Assembly (NCBI RefSeq): GCF_037975245.1
Contig: NC_092572.1
Span: forward strand, 17,646,273-17,710,272
From: Apostichopus japonicus
Lineage: Eukaryota; Echinodermata; Holothuroidea; Aspidochirotida; Stichopodidae
Reading direction: 5' to 3'
Length of the DNA stretch: 64,000 bases
In this document: positions 22,774 through 34,989 of the stretch, piece by piece
Position numbering within the stretch: position 1 is the stretch's first letter
How the letters are laid out: each line of letters starts with the position of its first letter
The notes under the pieces: model-generated
Database searches by the model: none
What the model saw: only the letters and a program-made list of their open reading frames with translations
Told to the model about the DNA's origin: nothing
Position numbers and translations under genes: made by a program

Positions 22774-24899
22774 TAGAAGAATATGAAGACAAATGCTGTT
22801 ATGTTTTTGTCATTCGTTCGATAAACGAGATGAAATAAAAAATTTAAAAGGAATTGTTGAACCGGTGATCAACTTATTAACAAAGTGATAACATTTTCAA
22901 TACTTGCATATATGTTCGAGGTACCACAACACCTTTAGAATCGTATTGGAACTCTTGCCAATTCAAGAATGAAAGTCTCTCGCGTGTGCTCTCAAGATAC
23001 CATCTTGTCACAAGTGGAGGGCTAAATTCAAAATTTCCCCTGACTGATATCAATATGGGACTGAAGGATCTTATAAAGGATGGGTGCCTCTCTATGGTCG
23101 TTGAATCTGACTCCCATGTAGAGGGGTTTGTGACTTATCCCACAGTAAACAAAAGAAGTGTAGACATCCAATCGTGAATTCTGAGTCATATTTAAACTAC
23201 AAATTAAGTCTATATATTATAAACACAATGTTGTTCTAATTAATACCTGGTGTGAGTCCGAAAAGTAGGCCTGGGGTCGTACACCGGAAGCAGTGGTCTC
23301 ATTCTCCCTAGTCTAAAAATAGAAATCTCCCACGATTGACGATTGTAGATGAGAGCATGGCAACCCCATCCCTTACCTCCAACCCCCTTTCCTTGCAAGA
23401 CACTGAATTTAATACCATGGCACTATTCGACTAATTTCATTCGATTCGAGCTCTATTTTATATTCAAAAAGAAACAATTATAGATATCATACCGTTATAA
23501 AACAGAAAAGTGATTAAGGAAACTAAAAGACAACAAAATCTGAAAACGTGTTTCTACATAGCATATTATTAATTTAGGAACTATCTCAACATTAACGAGA
23601 CTTGCACGTCTTCTTCCCCATAATACTACACTTATTTAAGTTATAATTCAGATAGGTTACAGGAAAAACACACCCAACCATTATTCTTGATCTTTGCGTT
23701 AGAAATCAATGTCAAGAATCTTAACTTCCAATAACAGCTAAGTAAAATGTTATCCACCTGAGAGATTTAATATAAATTCAGTCACATGTGCATCTTTTTA
23801 TATGTTTTTGTCTTTTATTAATTACTACAATATTTAATTTCTGTAGTGGAAATGAGTTTTGCAAAAGCTGAATTTAATTTCAGCAATTTGAAGAGTGAAA
23901 GAAATAATATATAGCAGAAAGAGAGACAGAGTTGCGATACGGGCAGAAATGTACTTTGGCCGAGCGGGTTCGGAAGTTACCAATTTCCCACAACAATTGC
24001 CTTTGCTAGAAAGAGTGCAGCGTTTGACAGGAAAACCCAGCGTTTGTCACACCATAAAGCCCGCGTAATTTTGGTTAAAAAAAGGAACTTTCAAAGTAAA
24101 GGCACCATTTTTTTTTGGAGGGGGGGGGGGGAAGAGGAACTTTAAAGTTGTCAAGTTTTATGTCAATAACGAATATAGACGACCCGATTGCAAGAAGGAA
24201 CCTCCGTGATGACATCATTATCCATTCGTCCATTGTTATTCATCCATTCGTCCATTGTTTTCACACTTACGCTGCTGTGTAAAATACGGAAGTTCCTTGT
24301 TCAACTTTGCTCTCTTCTTATTATTAGGCACAGAGTATCAGGTTAATTTTCCCGTGTACAACTCCTTTTAAATGTCCAGTACTTAACCGTATGGTTTAAT
24401 ATGGACGAACAAAGTATGTATTTAAACAAACATGTAAGTTTAACCAAGTTGCATCGTTTACGACTTAGTTTGGGGTACCAGTTACTTTGGTCAAACAGAA
24501 TTTGATTTCCAGGTAACTTGTCTCAACGACGTACATAAGGGGCGGAAGGTGGGGGTGTTAGAGGTTAGACTTATAATTAAAGACCACATTTGTAGCACTA
24601 ATCTGAATTGCGAGAACGCTCTATTTCAGAGACCCTACCACCCACCCTCGCTCGCCCTCCTAGTCTTCCTAATGGGGGTCTCCGTCAACGACATCAGGCC
24701 CGAACGTTCTTCTTTATACATTCATTGACTTGCCCTTGGCCCTTCCATAAAGGTTCATGCCGCTATCCAAGTCAGTGGTTGAATTGACACCGCCTCTTCT
24801 CTCTACTTTTCAAATCATAAACACCTTTACCGTTCATTGTCGTTCCTTTAATTATCAGTGCAGAATGGTACCTTCTTCAAAATAGAAGATCTTGTTAAT

Positions 24900-25805
24900 T
24901 ACTATCATAAGCTATACTATGAGAAGACCTACAATCCCTTAGAGCTATACTATGAATAACTACAAGCTCTATGAGCTACACTATGAGTACTATGAGTTAT
25001 ATTATGAGGAGCTACTAGCCCTATGAGCTATACTATGAGAAGTTACAAGCCCGATGAGCTGTACTATGAATATTATGAGTTATATTATGAGTACTATGAG
25101 CTATACTATGAATAGTTACAAGCCCTATGAGCTACACTATGAGTACTATGAGCTATATTATGAGCAGTTACCAGCCCTGTGAGCTATACTATGAGTATTA
25201 TGTGTTATATTATGAGTACTAAGAGTTATACTATGAATTGTTACAAGCCATATGAGCTATACAATATGAGTATTATAAGCTATACTATGAGAAGTTACAA
25301 GCCCTGTGAGCTATACTATGAGTATTATGAGTTATATTATGAGTACTATGAGCTTTACTATGAACAGTTTCAAGCCATATGAGCTACACTATGAGTATTA
25401 TGAGCTATACTATGAGAAGTTACAAGCCCGAAGAGCTCTACTATGAGTATTATGAGTTATACTATGAGTACTTTGAGCTATACATGAATTATACAATGAG
25501 CTTAACTATGAAAACTATAAGATATTCCGAGAGTAGACCAAAAGCCCTATCAGCTATACGATGAGCTATATATGAGCTATACTATGAGCTATACTATCAA
25601 TACTATAAGATATACTATGAGTAGACCAACAAGCACTATGAGCGATACTATAAGATATACTATGAGATGAGTAGTTACAAGCCCTACGAGATGTACTATG
25701 AGTACTATGAGCTATATACATGAAATTTACTATGAGTACTATGAGCTATACCATAAATAGTTACAAGCCATATGAGGTATAGTATAAACTACACTATAGA
25801 GTAGG
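24900..25805. repeat. ATGAG minisatellite (intron 1 region of unit 3)
   Basis: Same 9/12-bp stepped ATGAG array as in unit 2, about 0.9 kb, retained although exon 1 is lost. Confidence 0.9.
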
Positions 25806-26629
25806 GTCTGCGTGTGAGTACGAATACACCATATTTGATGCGATAGCGTACGAGGTCTAAATAAAACGCTCAAGTTCAAGTTGCTATCAACTCTCCGGTA
25901 GATGGTTATACATTTGTTAGGCCATGGCATTTCTTTGTCTTTTTGGTCGAAATTCGCATCACGACGGCAGTGTGCTTTGGTTCATCAACTAAATCAAGCC
26001 GCAAAACTACACGACTGAACACGACACGACACAACTCGACTGTAGTTACGAGGAAAATCGTAGATATATAGTCGTGCATTGTGCGTGTGTGTTTAAGACT
26101 ATAACTGATCATGACTTTGGTCAGTTTTATTTCGTATCGGCTTCAGTCTGGAACACTGAATAGCCTATATAGCGTTTTTGTCGAGACTGGTAGCCGTGCC
26201 GTGTGTACGGGTTCACAACTAAAACTATACACGTTTTAAAAATGTAGCCATTGGTTACAACGGTTATACATTTTTCACGAAAAATCGGGTCTGGTCGGAT
26301 TGGGTCGGGTACAGTCGTACAGTCTGCGACGGACTGAAAACCGCCCAGTTTCAACAAATATAACCCATCAGTGGTTTGACAAATGTACATGTGACCTAAA
26401 TGAGCTCCGGTCGTTAACAGCGGAACAGTCGTTGTGATTGCTCTTATACGTCGATCAGTGTTCCGAGGTCAGTTGTAAGTCCACCGGTGTTCACCGCGTT
26501 CCGCAAACTAAGGCACGACGGTCTAGTTGAGAATTCGGGCAGTGTATGGATGTCGAAACGAAAGGTTATATTTATGATAAACCAAGGCTGACTCCGCACA
26601 TTCTGATTTGTTTACTCTCTTTTTCCTAG

Positions 26630-27867
26630 GTCCTTGGATGGACCACTTCAACTTATCATTTACACCAAATCCACCAAAAGTAGAAAGTCTCATCAAAGTC
26701 GTTATCAATGTGGTGCTCCGTAAGTATACATAAAATTGATCATTATCTCATCATTATCTGTATCAGTTGATTCTTTCTCCCATTTATTTAAATTTGCAAG
26801 TTTGTTTAATCCGACCAGTGGTAGTCGGGTAGGTAATACGATAAGTAAGTATTACAAACATTCAAATAATGTTTTGGGTACATTTGCAGCAAAGGACGTA
26901 TGGTCAACCCGGGTATCTTTAAATGCTACATTGCAAGGCAGTGAACTAACTTTCAAACTGGACAGGACAGTATGTGATTTGGCCAGGAGACATGATTGGT
27001 GCCCTGCTAAGAAAGGAGGTAAATATTGCGCTGACCAATTAACTTCACGTAAATGTTCAGAACATTGTGAACAAGTTTGTTTTTGCAATCATTGATAACA
27101 TCTGCAGAGAAACGAAGGAATTTCTTATGAAATTATGTAATAGAAAATATTCCAATCTTGAACTTACATAATACACATTTTGGAGGTTCTCAGCCGCAAT
27201 ATATCCAACGATAAGTTCAAACTTGGCAGGAAAGTGCACAATTTTCTTTTCTGCTATTCACACGATACAAACAGAAAACACAGTAACTACTGTAAATATT
27301 CAAGTTTTGTACAAGAGTAAAATTTGGATCGTGTTATTAATCAGTTGCATATGATTACAGAAAGAACTGGGGATACGTGTAACCCCATCAAATCCTCTAG
27401 TTTGATGCATTTGTTTGGATTACACATATCCTCAGTTCTTACTGTAAACCTAATAGCGCATGCTACGGATTTATCATATTTATCAGCATGATCCAGTATT
27501 TACTGTGGTACAAAACTCAGTGTGAATCTGTTTGCTTTTAAAAACCATAACGTTGCACGACCCTGAAATAAGGTCAACAGTTTCAGTACTGGGAATAGTA
27601 GTCTTCATACATATTGAATATAACTAGACAGTATACTTGAAAATAATATTGACCATTTATTCCGCTTTACAGATCACATTCACTTCGAGAAATTGTTTAA
27701 CTGTACTTACCTTCCAAGGGTAAGTAAAATGTATTTTATCTGTAACTAACGTGCTAGGTGATGCCATATAGGCAAATTAGGCCACCCCCCCCTTTCCTAA
27801 TTGTATATACATATACGTATATTAATATAGTAGAATTGAAACTGTAGTATAAATATAAATAAATATT

Positions 27868-27908
<41 letters not shown>

Positions 27909-27917
27909 ATTTACGAT

Positions 27918-27973
<56 letters not shown>

Positions 27974-28061
27974 ATCGTAAATAAATATATGTATATATAT
28001 ATATACACACATATATATTTATAAATATGTATATATAAATATATATATAGATATATATATG

Positions 28062-28113
<52 letters not shown>

Positions 28114-28735
28114 TATTTATATCTTGATGGTTTCAATTATCTTTTCTATGATACTGTTATGACATATGTAGTTATTACGCTGGACTACGTGGTTTATGCA
28201 AACCTTCTGCATGCCTATTGCACCATTAAACGTTTCACTACACGTAGTCTCTCTTTCCCTGCCTCGGTCCCTGGTGTAATAAAAGCACACTAACTGGTTG
28301 TTTTATGTGTTTCTCCAAAGTATACTTATTCTACTTCAAAATTGGGACTCATATCAATATGAATGCACGGCTGTTATTAGTATTATTGTTAACTTCACAT
28401 TCTCTTGGTTAAACAAGAAGTTTGTTTTGTTTGGTCTCTGACTGGACATTTTACATACCCCAGTGATTCACAGTAATATTTGATAATCGTGGTAAGAGCT
28501 GGGGAGATCAGGGCTATTAACAATAAGGTCATTAGGTCGAAAATCGTTCTTACAAAACGTGTTCCTGCATATTTCAAGTTCTATGTTAGATTGTTGGATG
28601 TTTCATGTTCTTCTTTTCTTTCTTTCCTTCTTTTTACTTGTATAACAGGGGACATACTCTATTGCCGCAGAATTTTTTATTCAAGATGACGAAAAAATTA
28701 TCACAATGGTCACGAATAATTGCACTTTTTACTGA
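26630..28735 (+). pseudogene. Unit 3: ML-domain gene copy lacking exon 1
   Basis: Exons 2-5 are intact at 26630-26719, 26890-27018, 27673-27719 and 28649-28735, with normal splice sites and phases. Exon 1 is absent. The upstream sequence still carries the conserved block with the ACGGAAGTTCC motif (24286-24296), but at about 24310 it jumps straight into what is intron 1 in other units, removing exon 1 and its flanks. Without it there is no signal peptide, no first cysteine and no obvious start codon, so this is probably a pseudogene unless it splices from another unit's first exon. The intron-3 read-through frame is also broken here, by an inserted base near 27088. Exon 4 matches units 2 and 4 (LFNCTYLP), but exon 5 matches unit 0 (IAAEFF...TFY), so the copy looks mosaic. 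Confidence 0.72.
27868..28107. repeat. Long (AT)n tract with perfect palindrome in intron 4 of unit 3
   Basis: AT/TATG/GTGT repeats. Within it ATTTACGATTTTCAT (27909-27923) is exactly inverted at 27968-27982, with a self-complementary AT core between, making a palindrome of about 75 bp. Units 0 and 1 have shorter tracts without this palindrome. Confidence 0.85.
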
Positions 28736-29897
28736 TTACCCATATGGTCGAAACGTATTAACTGTAACAGTTTATAGCTAACAGAAAGGTAATTAGAAAA
28801 TGACCTTATTTTTCTCGACTTTTCCAACGTTAACTTGTCATTGTTAGAACGGATTTCACCACCCACGCTTGATCAGTTCCAATGTCTATCTGCAGATCGC
28901 AATGGTACCGTGATGACTAATAGTATTCGTTCGTAATCATTGAGGAAGAGATCATATAAAGCATAACTTTGAAATTTCAAGCCGTGCTCAATGTAGAAAT
29001 TAAATACAAATTTCACCAGGATGCTCTAGTAAACGTTCTTCTTTCATTACTTAAAAATAATTATATCTATGAGCTGTCCTTTTAGTTATAGCGAGACAAG
29101 TAACTGAGTTCACATATTCCTATAGCTAAAATCTAGGATAAGCCACAGCTTTTATCCCATAAAGATTCAATGGATAACCAATACAAATGCAAGCTCTTCT
29201 ATGTACGATTCTAAAAGCTTCATTCAGGAATGTCACGTTTTATAAGAAGAGCCCCTCAAAGCATTTTCACTACTCCTTCATGGCACCCAGTATACCCACC
29301 AGTTTGTTCTTACTTAACTCTATTGGAGTGTGGATATCCAAAAGATATTACACTTACATAAGCCAGTACTAGCTGCATATTAATACGTTTCTAAATAAGT
29401 ATCTAAATATGTAAAGGATTTTAGTCGGGCCAAGCACACCCGGGTCAGGAGTTCCTTGTCATTCGAACCCGAGTTACACCAAATTATGAAGACGAACTCC
29501 GAGATAGGTATATTCCATAGGCGTATATCAGCAGTAAATATAAGCTGTTTTGCTAAGGTAATAAAGAATGTAATTAATAGATACTCAGACAGTTTGATTT
29601 AATAAACAAAAGTAAATTTCCAGATTTACTAACTCCGTTTAACCTTCTCTCTTCTCATCTCTCACCCGTTTCATTACTTAACGTAAACTAACGTAACCCA
29701 CATATGTATGTATACATGTGTGTATGTATGTATGTATTTAAGATCCTCCTGCAAGCAGGAACTCGCGAAGAAGCCGTCATTGGCTTATCAAAGCCGCAAG
29801 CTGACCGAAGTCAGTCTCTTACATTCATATTTAACTTCCATGATTATGATTTGTCAATTGTCAACAACTCTGTAACTGGACGACATACATTAATCTT

Positions 29898-29963
29898 GGA
29901 GTGTCCCGAACCGGGGACTTAATGATTGAAAGGCACCGGCGTTAACCACTGCGCTAACACTCC
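29898..29963 (-). repeat. tRNA-derived (SINE-like) element
   Basis: Copy of the element at 3275; the A box is altered to TAGCGCAGTGGTTAA and the B box to GGTTCGGGAC. Confidence 0.55.
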
Positions 29964-31039
29964 TAGAAGAATAGGAGGTTCATACTGTTATGTTTTGTCA
30001 TTCATTCGATAAACGAGATGAAATAAAAAATAAAAAAAAAACAATTGTTGAACCGGTGATCAACTTATTAACAAAGTGATAACATTTTCAATACTTACAT
30101 CTATGTTCGCGGTACCAAAACATCTTTAGAATCGTATTGGAACTCTTGACAATCCAAGAATGAAAGTCTGTCGTGGGTGCTCTCAACTTAAAGGTGGAGG
30201 GGCTAAATTCAAAATTCCCCTGACTGATATAAATATGAGACTGGAAGATCTTATAAAAGATGGGTGCTCCCCTACGGTCGTTGAAGCCGTAGAGGGGTTT
30301 GTGACTCATCCTACAGTAAACAAAAGACGTGTAGAAACAACCAATCGTGCATTCTGAGTCATATATATACTTCAAGGTTGGCCTTTACATTCTAAAGACA
30401 ATGTTGTCCTAATAAATACCTCATGTGAGTCCGACAAATAGAACTGGGGTTGTACACCGGAAGCAGTGGTCTCATTCTCCCTAGTCTAAAAATAGAAATC
30501 TCCCATGATTGACGATTGTAGATGAGAGCATGGCAACCCCATCCCTTACGTCCAACCCCCTTTCCGTCCAAGCCACTGAATTCAATACCATGGCACTATT
30601 TCGACTAATTTCATTCGATGCGAGCTCGATTTTATTTTCAAAAGAAACAATAATAGATATCATACCGTTATAAAACAGAAAAGTGATTAGGGAACTAAAA
30701 GACTACAATATCTGAAAACGTGTTTCTAAATAGTATATTATTAATTCAGTAAATATCTCAACATTAACGAGACTTACACGTCTCTTTCCCCATAATGCTA
30801 CACTTATGTAAGTTATAATTCAGTTACAGGAAACACACACCCAACCATCACTCATGATCTTTTTCTTGAGCGTTTGTCACGACATAAAGCCCCCGTTTTT
30901 TTTTGAGGGGGGGGGGGGGTATAAAAGAGAAACTTTCACTTGGTGTTCATTGAAAAGGATTCAAACCACATTTGGTTGTCAGCAGTTGTCATACAGACTT
31001 CATGACTGTGTGTAGTTTTCTATCTTCCTTATTATCGTA

Positions 31040-31385
31040 GTGATTCCAAAGCTATATCGTTGAGCAAGTGGAGTCATTGAATAGGGGAAAAGGTTAAAAG
31101 ATCTAGAAGGAGATTATATTGTTCTTCATGACATAAGAGTAGGTTCTTCCCGTTTTATGAATAATAGTTTCATCTAGTTTTGCACGCACTTTTGCCAAAG
31201 TAGAATCCCTTTGTTGTTTTTCCTTAAGGATATCCGAAGTGACTATCCCTGGCATTGGATCTTTATAACCTTTAGTGGTTGAAAAGCCTTCCGTTTGCTT
31301 ACTTCATAGTGCGTTTGTACTGCACCAACGACTTCTGGGGAATCTACTGGATTCGCAGACAAATTAGGAGCTTTTCAATTTGGAT
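31040..31385 (-). mobile_element. Ty3/gypsy-like pol remnant
   Basis: Second copy of the fragment at 10960-11275, with the same SDILKEKQQRDSTLAKVRAK stretch on the minus strand and similar frame breaks. Confidence 0.45.
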
Positions 31386-31425
31386 CAAGTTGCCTATGGC
31401 GGGCCATCAATCTCAAATCGTGTGG

Positions 31426-34327
31426 AATCGACTTATACCGATTTAAATCGACAAATACCAATTTCCTTCGACTTATACCATTTTCCAGCAGCTTAAATTG
31501 ACTTCTACCGAATTAAAATGACATATACCAGTTTAATTCGACATATCATCGATTTAAATCGAAATATACCAATTTAAATCGACATATACCAGTTTAAATC
31601 GATGATATGTCAATTTAAATCGGTATATGTCGATTTATCACCAGGCTGTGTTCATCCACTCTTGGATGTAGCCCTCCTCATGATTTTTCCAAGTTTCTCT
31701 GTCCATAGCAAGTCTATTCCATGTGTTTGCCGATGTATGTTGTTATGTCGTCCCGCCACCTACGTTTCTGTCTGCCTCTACCTCTCTTTACGTATCTGGG
31801 TTGCCATTCTGTCAATCTTTTGGTCCATCTATAGTCCGCAATTCTCATCAGATGTCCTGTCTTTCTCCGTTTTGCTTCCTTAATCTTAAGAATGATGTCT
31901 TTTACTTGTGTTTGTTTCCTGATTTTTGAGTTCTTGACTTTGTCCCTTATTGTTATGTTGCGCATTCTACTCTCCATCGCTCGTTGGGGAACTAAGAGTT
32001 TCTGCTCAAGCTGCTTGGTTGTGGTCCATGTTTCAGCACCATAGGCCATTGTTGGAATGACACATTGGTTGTAAATTCTCCTTTTTATGCACATTGGTAA
32101 GTTGGGGTCGCACAGAATATCCTTGTATCTACCGAAACAACTCTACCCTGCCTTTATCCTGATCAGAACTTCTTCTTTGGTGTGTTCCCCTAGCATTATA
32201 GTTTGATCAAGGTATTTATACCTGTCCATCTTATCGATTTTCTCCTTTTCCACCATTACGGTTTCGTCTGACTGGTAGTTGGTGATGTATTTTGTGTTTA
32301 CCTTATGGATCTTTAAACCAATCTTTTTGCTTTCTATGTTGAGGTTGTTCAGATGAACTTTCATGTCTTTCACTGATGTAGTGATGAGTGCTACATCATC
32401 TGCAAATCGCAGGTCGGTTAGCCGTTCCCCATCTACATTGAGGCCTCTTTGCCGTAGATTCAATTTCCTGAAGATTTCTTCCATGGCAGTGGTAAAAACC
32501 TTGGGTGATAAGGTGTCTCCCTGGCGCACCCCTCTTTCAATCCTGATGACGTTTGAGATATCATTTTCAATATGTATCCTAGCTGTATCCTAGCTGTGGC
32601 ATAAGTGTATATATCCTCTAGCAGTTGGACATATCCCTCATTTATTCCAACTTTGCGCAGTGCTGCGAATAGGTCTTTGTGTTCCACTGAGTCAAACGCC
32701 TGTTCGTAATCAATATATCCCACGTACAGCTTCAGGTTGTATTCATTTGCCTTCTCAATGACTTGATTTAGGGCATGAAGATTATCTACTGTTGAATACT
32801 TTCTTCTGAAGCCAGCCTGCTCTCTTGGTTGGTTTTCGTCAAGTAGGCCTTTGATCCTATTTTGTATTATCATAGTAAAGATCTTGTTTATATGGGAAAA
32901 CAAGCTGATTGGTCTGTAGTTTTTTTATGTCTGACTTATCACCTTTTTCTTAATAGGAGTTAAATTTTAGCCTCCTTCCAACACTCCGGAATCTTTCTTT
33001 TGTCCAGTATTTGATTGTAAAGTTTGGTTAGCTCCATTAAAATTTCATTGCCACCAGTCTTTTTTATGTCACTAGTGTTTTCATCTGTTCCCGGAGCTTT
33101 GTTGTCTTTCATTCCTTTAACAGCTACTTCTACCAATCTCTCTGTTATTTTTGGTAGGGCTGACTGGTCTGTTGACAATATATTTGGCCTGGTGTCTGTG
33201 CTCTTTGAACTTTAGGGTTCCGGATAGAAGTCAGAACAGACATCTAGAATTTCTTGTCTATCATTTGTAATTGTGCCATCTTTTTGTTTCATCTGATACA
33301 TTCTGGTTTTTTCCGATTCAGTTTATTGATATGTTGTGCTCCTCTTCCACTTCTAAGAATAGACTCAATCTTTTCTTTCCTTTTCCTCCTACTCCTTTGT
33401 CTCCTCTTCTTTCGCACTGTTTTCACGAGCTCGGCATATTCAATCTTCTGAAACTTGGTTTTGTCCTATATTTCCCTGAACTCTTTCCTCTTTCTGTCCA
33501 GATCTTCAATCACATTGTCCTCCTTGGTGGTTTCCTTCTACTTTTCATGTGGAGCAATTTCTGCTGCAACTCCCACCACTGTATTAGAGATGATTTTATA
33601 GCTTTCATCTAGCCCAGTGTTTTCTATATCAAGAGATTCAAAGCGATTTCTGAGTTCAAGCTGGAAATCCTGGCTTGTTGGATAGTTACTTACCGCCACC
33701 AAATAATCTGTTTACGATATAGTTTGATATATGTTAATTTATGCATACCTTAATTTGAATGGTATGATTTGTGTTATGTAACGTCTACCAAGGTTTCTTG
33801 GAAAACGTTTCTGTTAATAACTCACAATACATTACGTTCACCGTTTAGACGGATCAATGGCGTTATAGTGTTTTGTCACTGAAGTTTTCATATAAGTTTT
33901 GTTAGGTTGTCCCGGGACCGACACAACAGCTTTTCTCTCTCAGTCGTAAGATGTTAATCCTTTTTCTCTTTTTTAATGAACTTAAGTCTGGCCGGTTTGT
34001 TGTTGAGATGTATATTGGCCCTGACCATTCTGTGGTCACTTACAATGTCCACTTTAGTGATGACTTGTCGATTTATACCAGTTTAAATCGATGATTTGTC
34101 AAATTGAATCTGTATAGAGCCCTATGTCATTTTAAATGGACATATACCAATTTAAATCGATGATATGTAAAATAAATCGGTATATGTCAATTTCATACAA
34201 CATCTACCAGTTTATATCGATGATATGTCGAATTAAATCGGTAAAAGTCAATTTCCTTGGACTTACACCAGTTTCAAGCAACACAAATTGATATATACCT
34301 ATTTAAATCGACATTTCATCGATTTAG
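31426..34327. repeat. AT-rich foldback block, split by a LINE insertion
   Basis: Second LINE-bearing copy. Flanks 31426-31638 and 34066-34327; the target duplication TGTCGATTTAT is at 31628-31638 and 34066-34076, identical to the first copy, so both derive from one insertion. Confidence 0.75.
31639..34065 (-). mobile_element. 5'-truncated LINE, degenerate (duplicate of 11526-13944)
   Basis: Same 5' truncation point and same domains. The finger/palm region is better preserved (QPREQAGFRRKYSTVDNLHA, then YIDYEQAFDSVEH open from 32903 down), while FADDVALI lies in a separate frame (32529-32143). A short local duplication (ATCCTAGCTGT) near 32577-32592 adds a frameshift. It can serve as the better template for classifying the family. 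Confidence 0.85.
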
Positions 34328-34989
34328 CTCATTAACATATTCCAAATTTCGGTGATGATTGACATGTGAAGATACATCACCTGACAAGGAGGTGAAATAA
34401 TTTAAATAGCTCCAAATTTACCAAGCTAGCAATGGTGTTCATCATGATTACGTCAATGGTAATTATGGACAACTACTTAAAAAAGATTCGGTTTAATACT
34501 AAAGCTAAAACTGGTATTTCAATGACGTGCAATTAACTCAATGCAAACTGGGCTTGTCTAGTCAAAAGACTTGGAGCTATATATGAATACTTTAGCCAAA
34601 TACACATAGGCCTACAGTACGTATACACAGATGTACTCCAGTTAAACCATGAACAAAGATTATATTGTTCTGCATTGAGGTCTACTGTAGGGTTGTGTTT
34701 TACTGCAGCTATATATATATATATATACCCATGGCATTAACAATTACAGTATTCAAGCTCAAATCATGCATTCCACGGTTATTCAGCATATATGATATTG
34801 TGTAAAATACGGAAGTTCCTAGTTCTATTTTGCTAGTAACTGTGTTCGATGTCACCACCTAAGATTGTTATTCATGTTTTACCAACGAGCCTTGAATAAT
34901 TGCTATTACCAGTCGAACATATTTACTGTCGTCTTCATTAGTAAATTGTTGCTGAAGTTTCGATACTGCGACCAATAACAATTGTAGCA

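Larger units (their letters stand above)
19292..26629. other. Type A spacer after unit 2 plus remnant 5' part of unit 3
   Basis: Contains a TATG/TGTG microsatellite (about 20385-20460), a 1.6-kb GC-rich inverted-repeat element, a CR1-like LINE 3' fragment, a tRNA-derived element, the conserved short open segment, the exon-1 deletion point near 24310 and the unit 3 minisatellite. No independent gene seen. Confidence 0.6.
28736..34989. other. Type B spacer between units 3 and 4
   Basis: Parallels 8608-14866 at a distance of about 20.1 kb, with a tRNA-derived element, the intact 65-codon version of the short segment (30160), a Ty3/gypsy remnant and a foldback split by a LINE. Nothing coding is seen between 34328 and 34989. 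Confidence 0.6.

Noticed and set aside
25179-25564. Tyr/Glu-rich proteins (YYEYYELYYE type) and similar frames in the other intron-1 arrays
   Set aside because: Products of the ATGAG minisatellite whose steps are mostly multiples of three. The region lies in an intron, and the frames begin and end at random places in the array.
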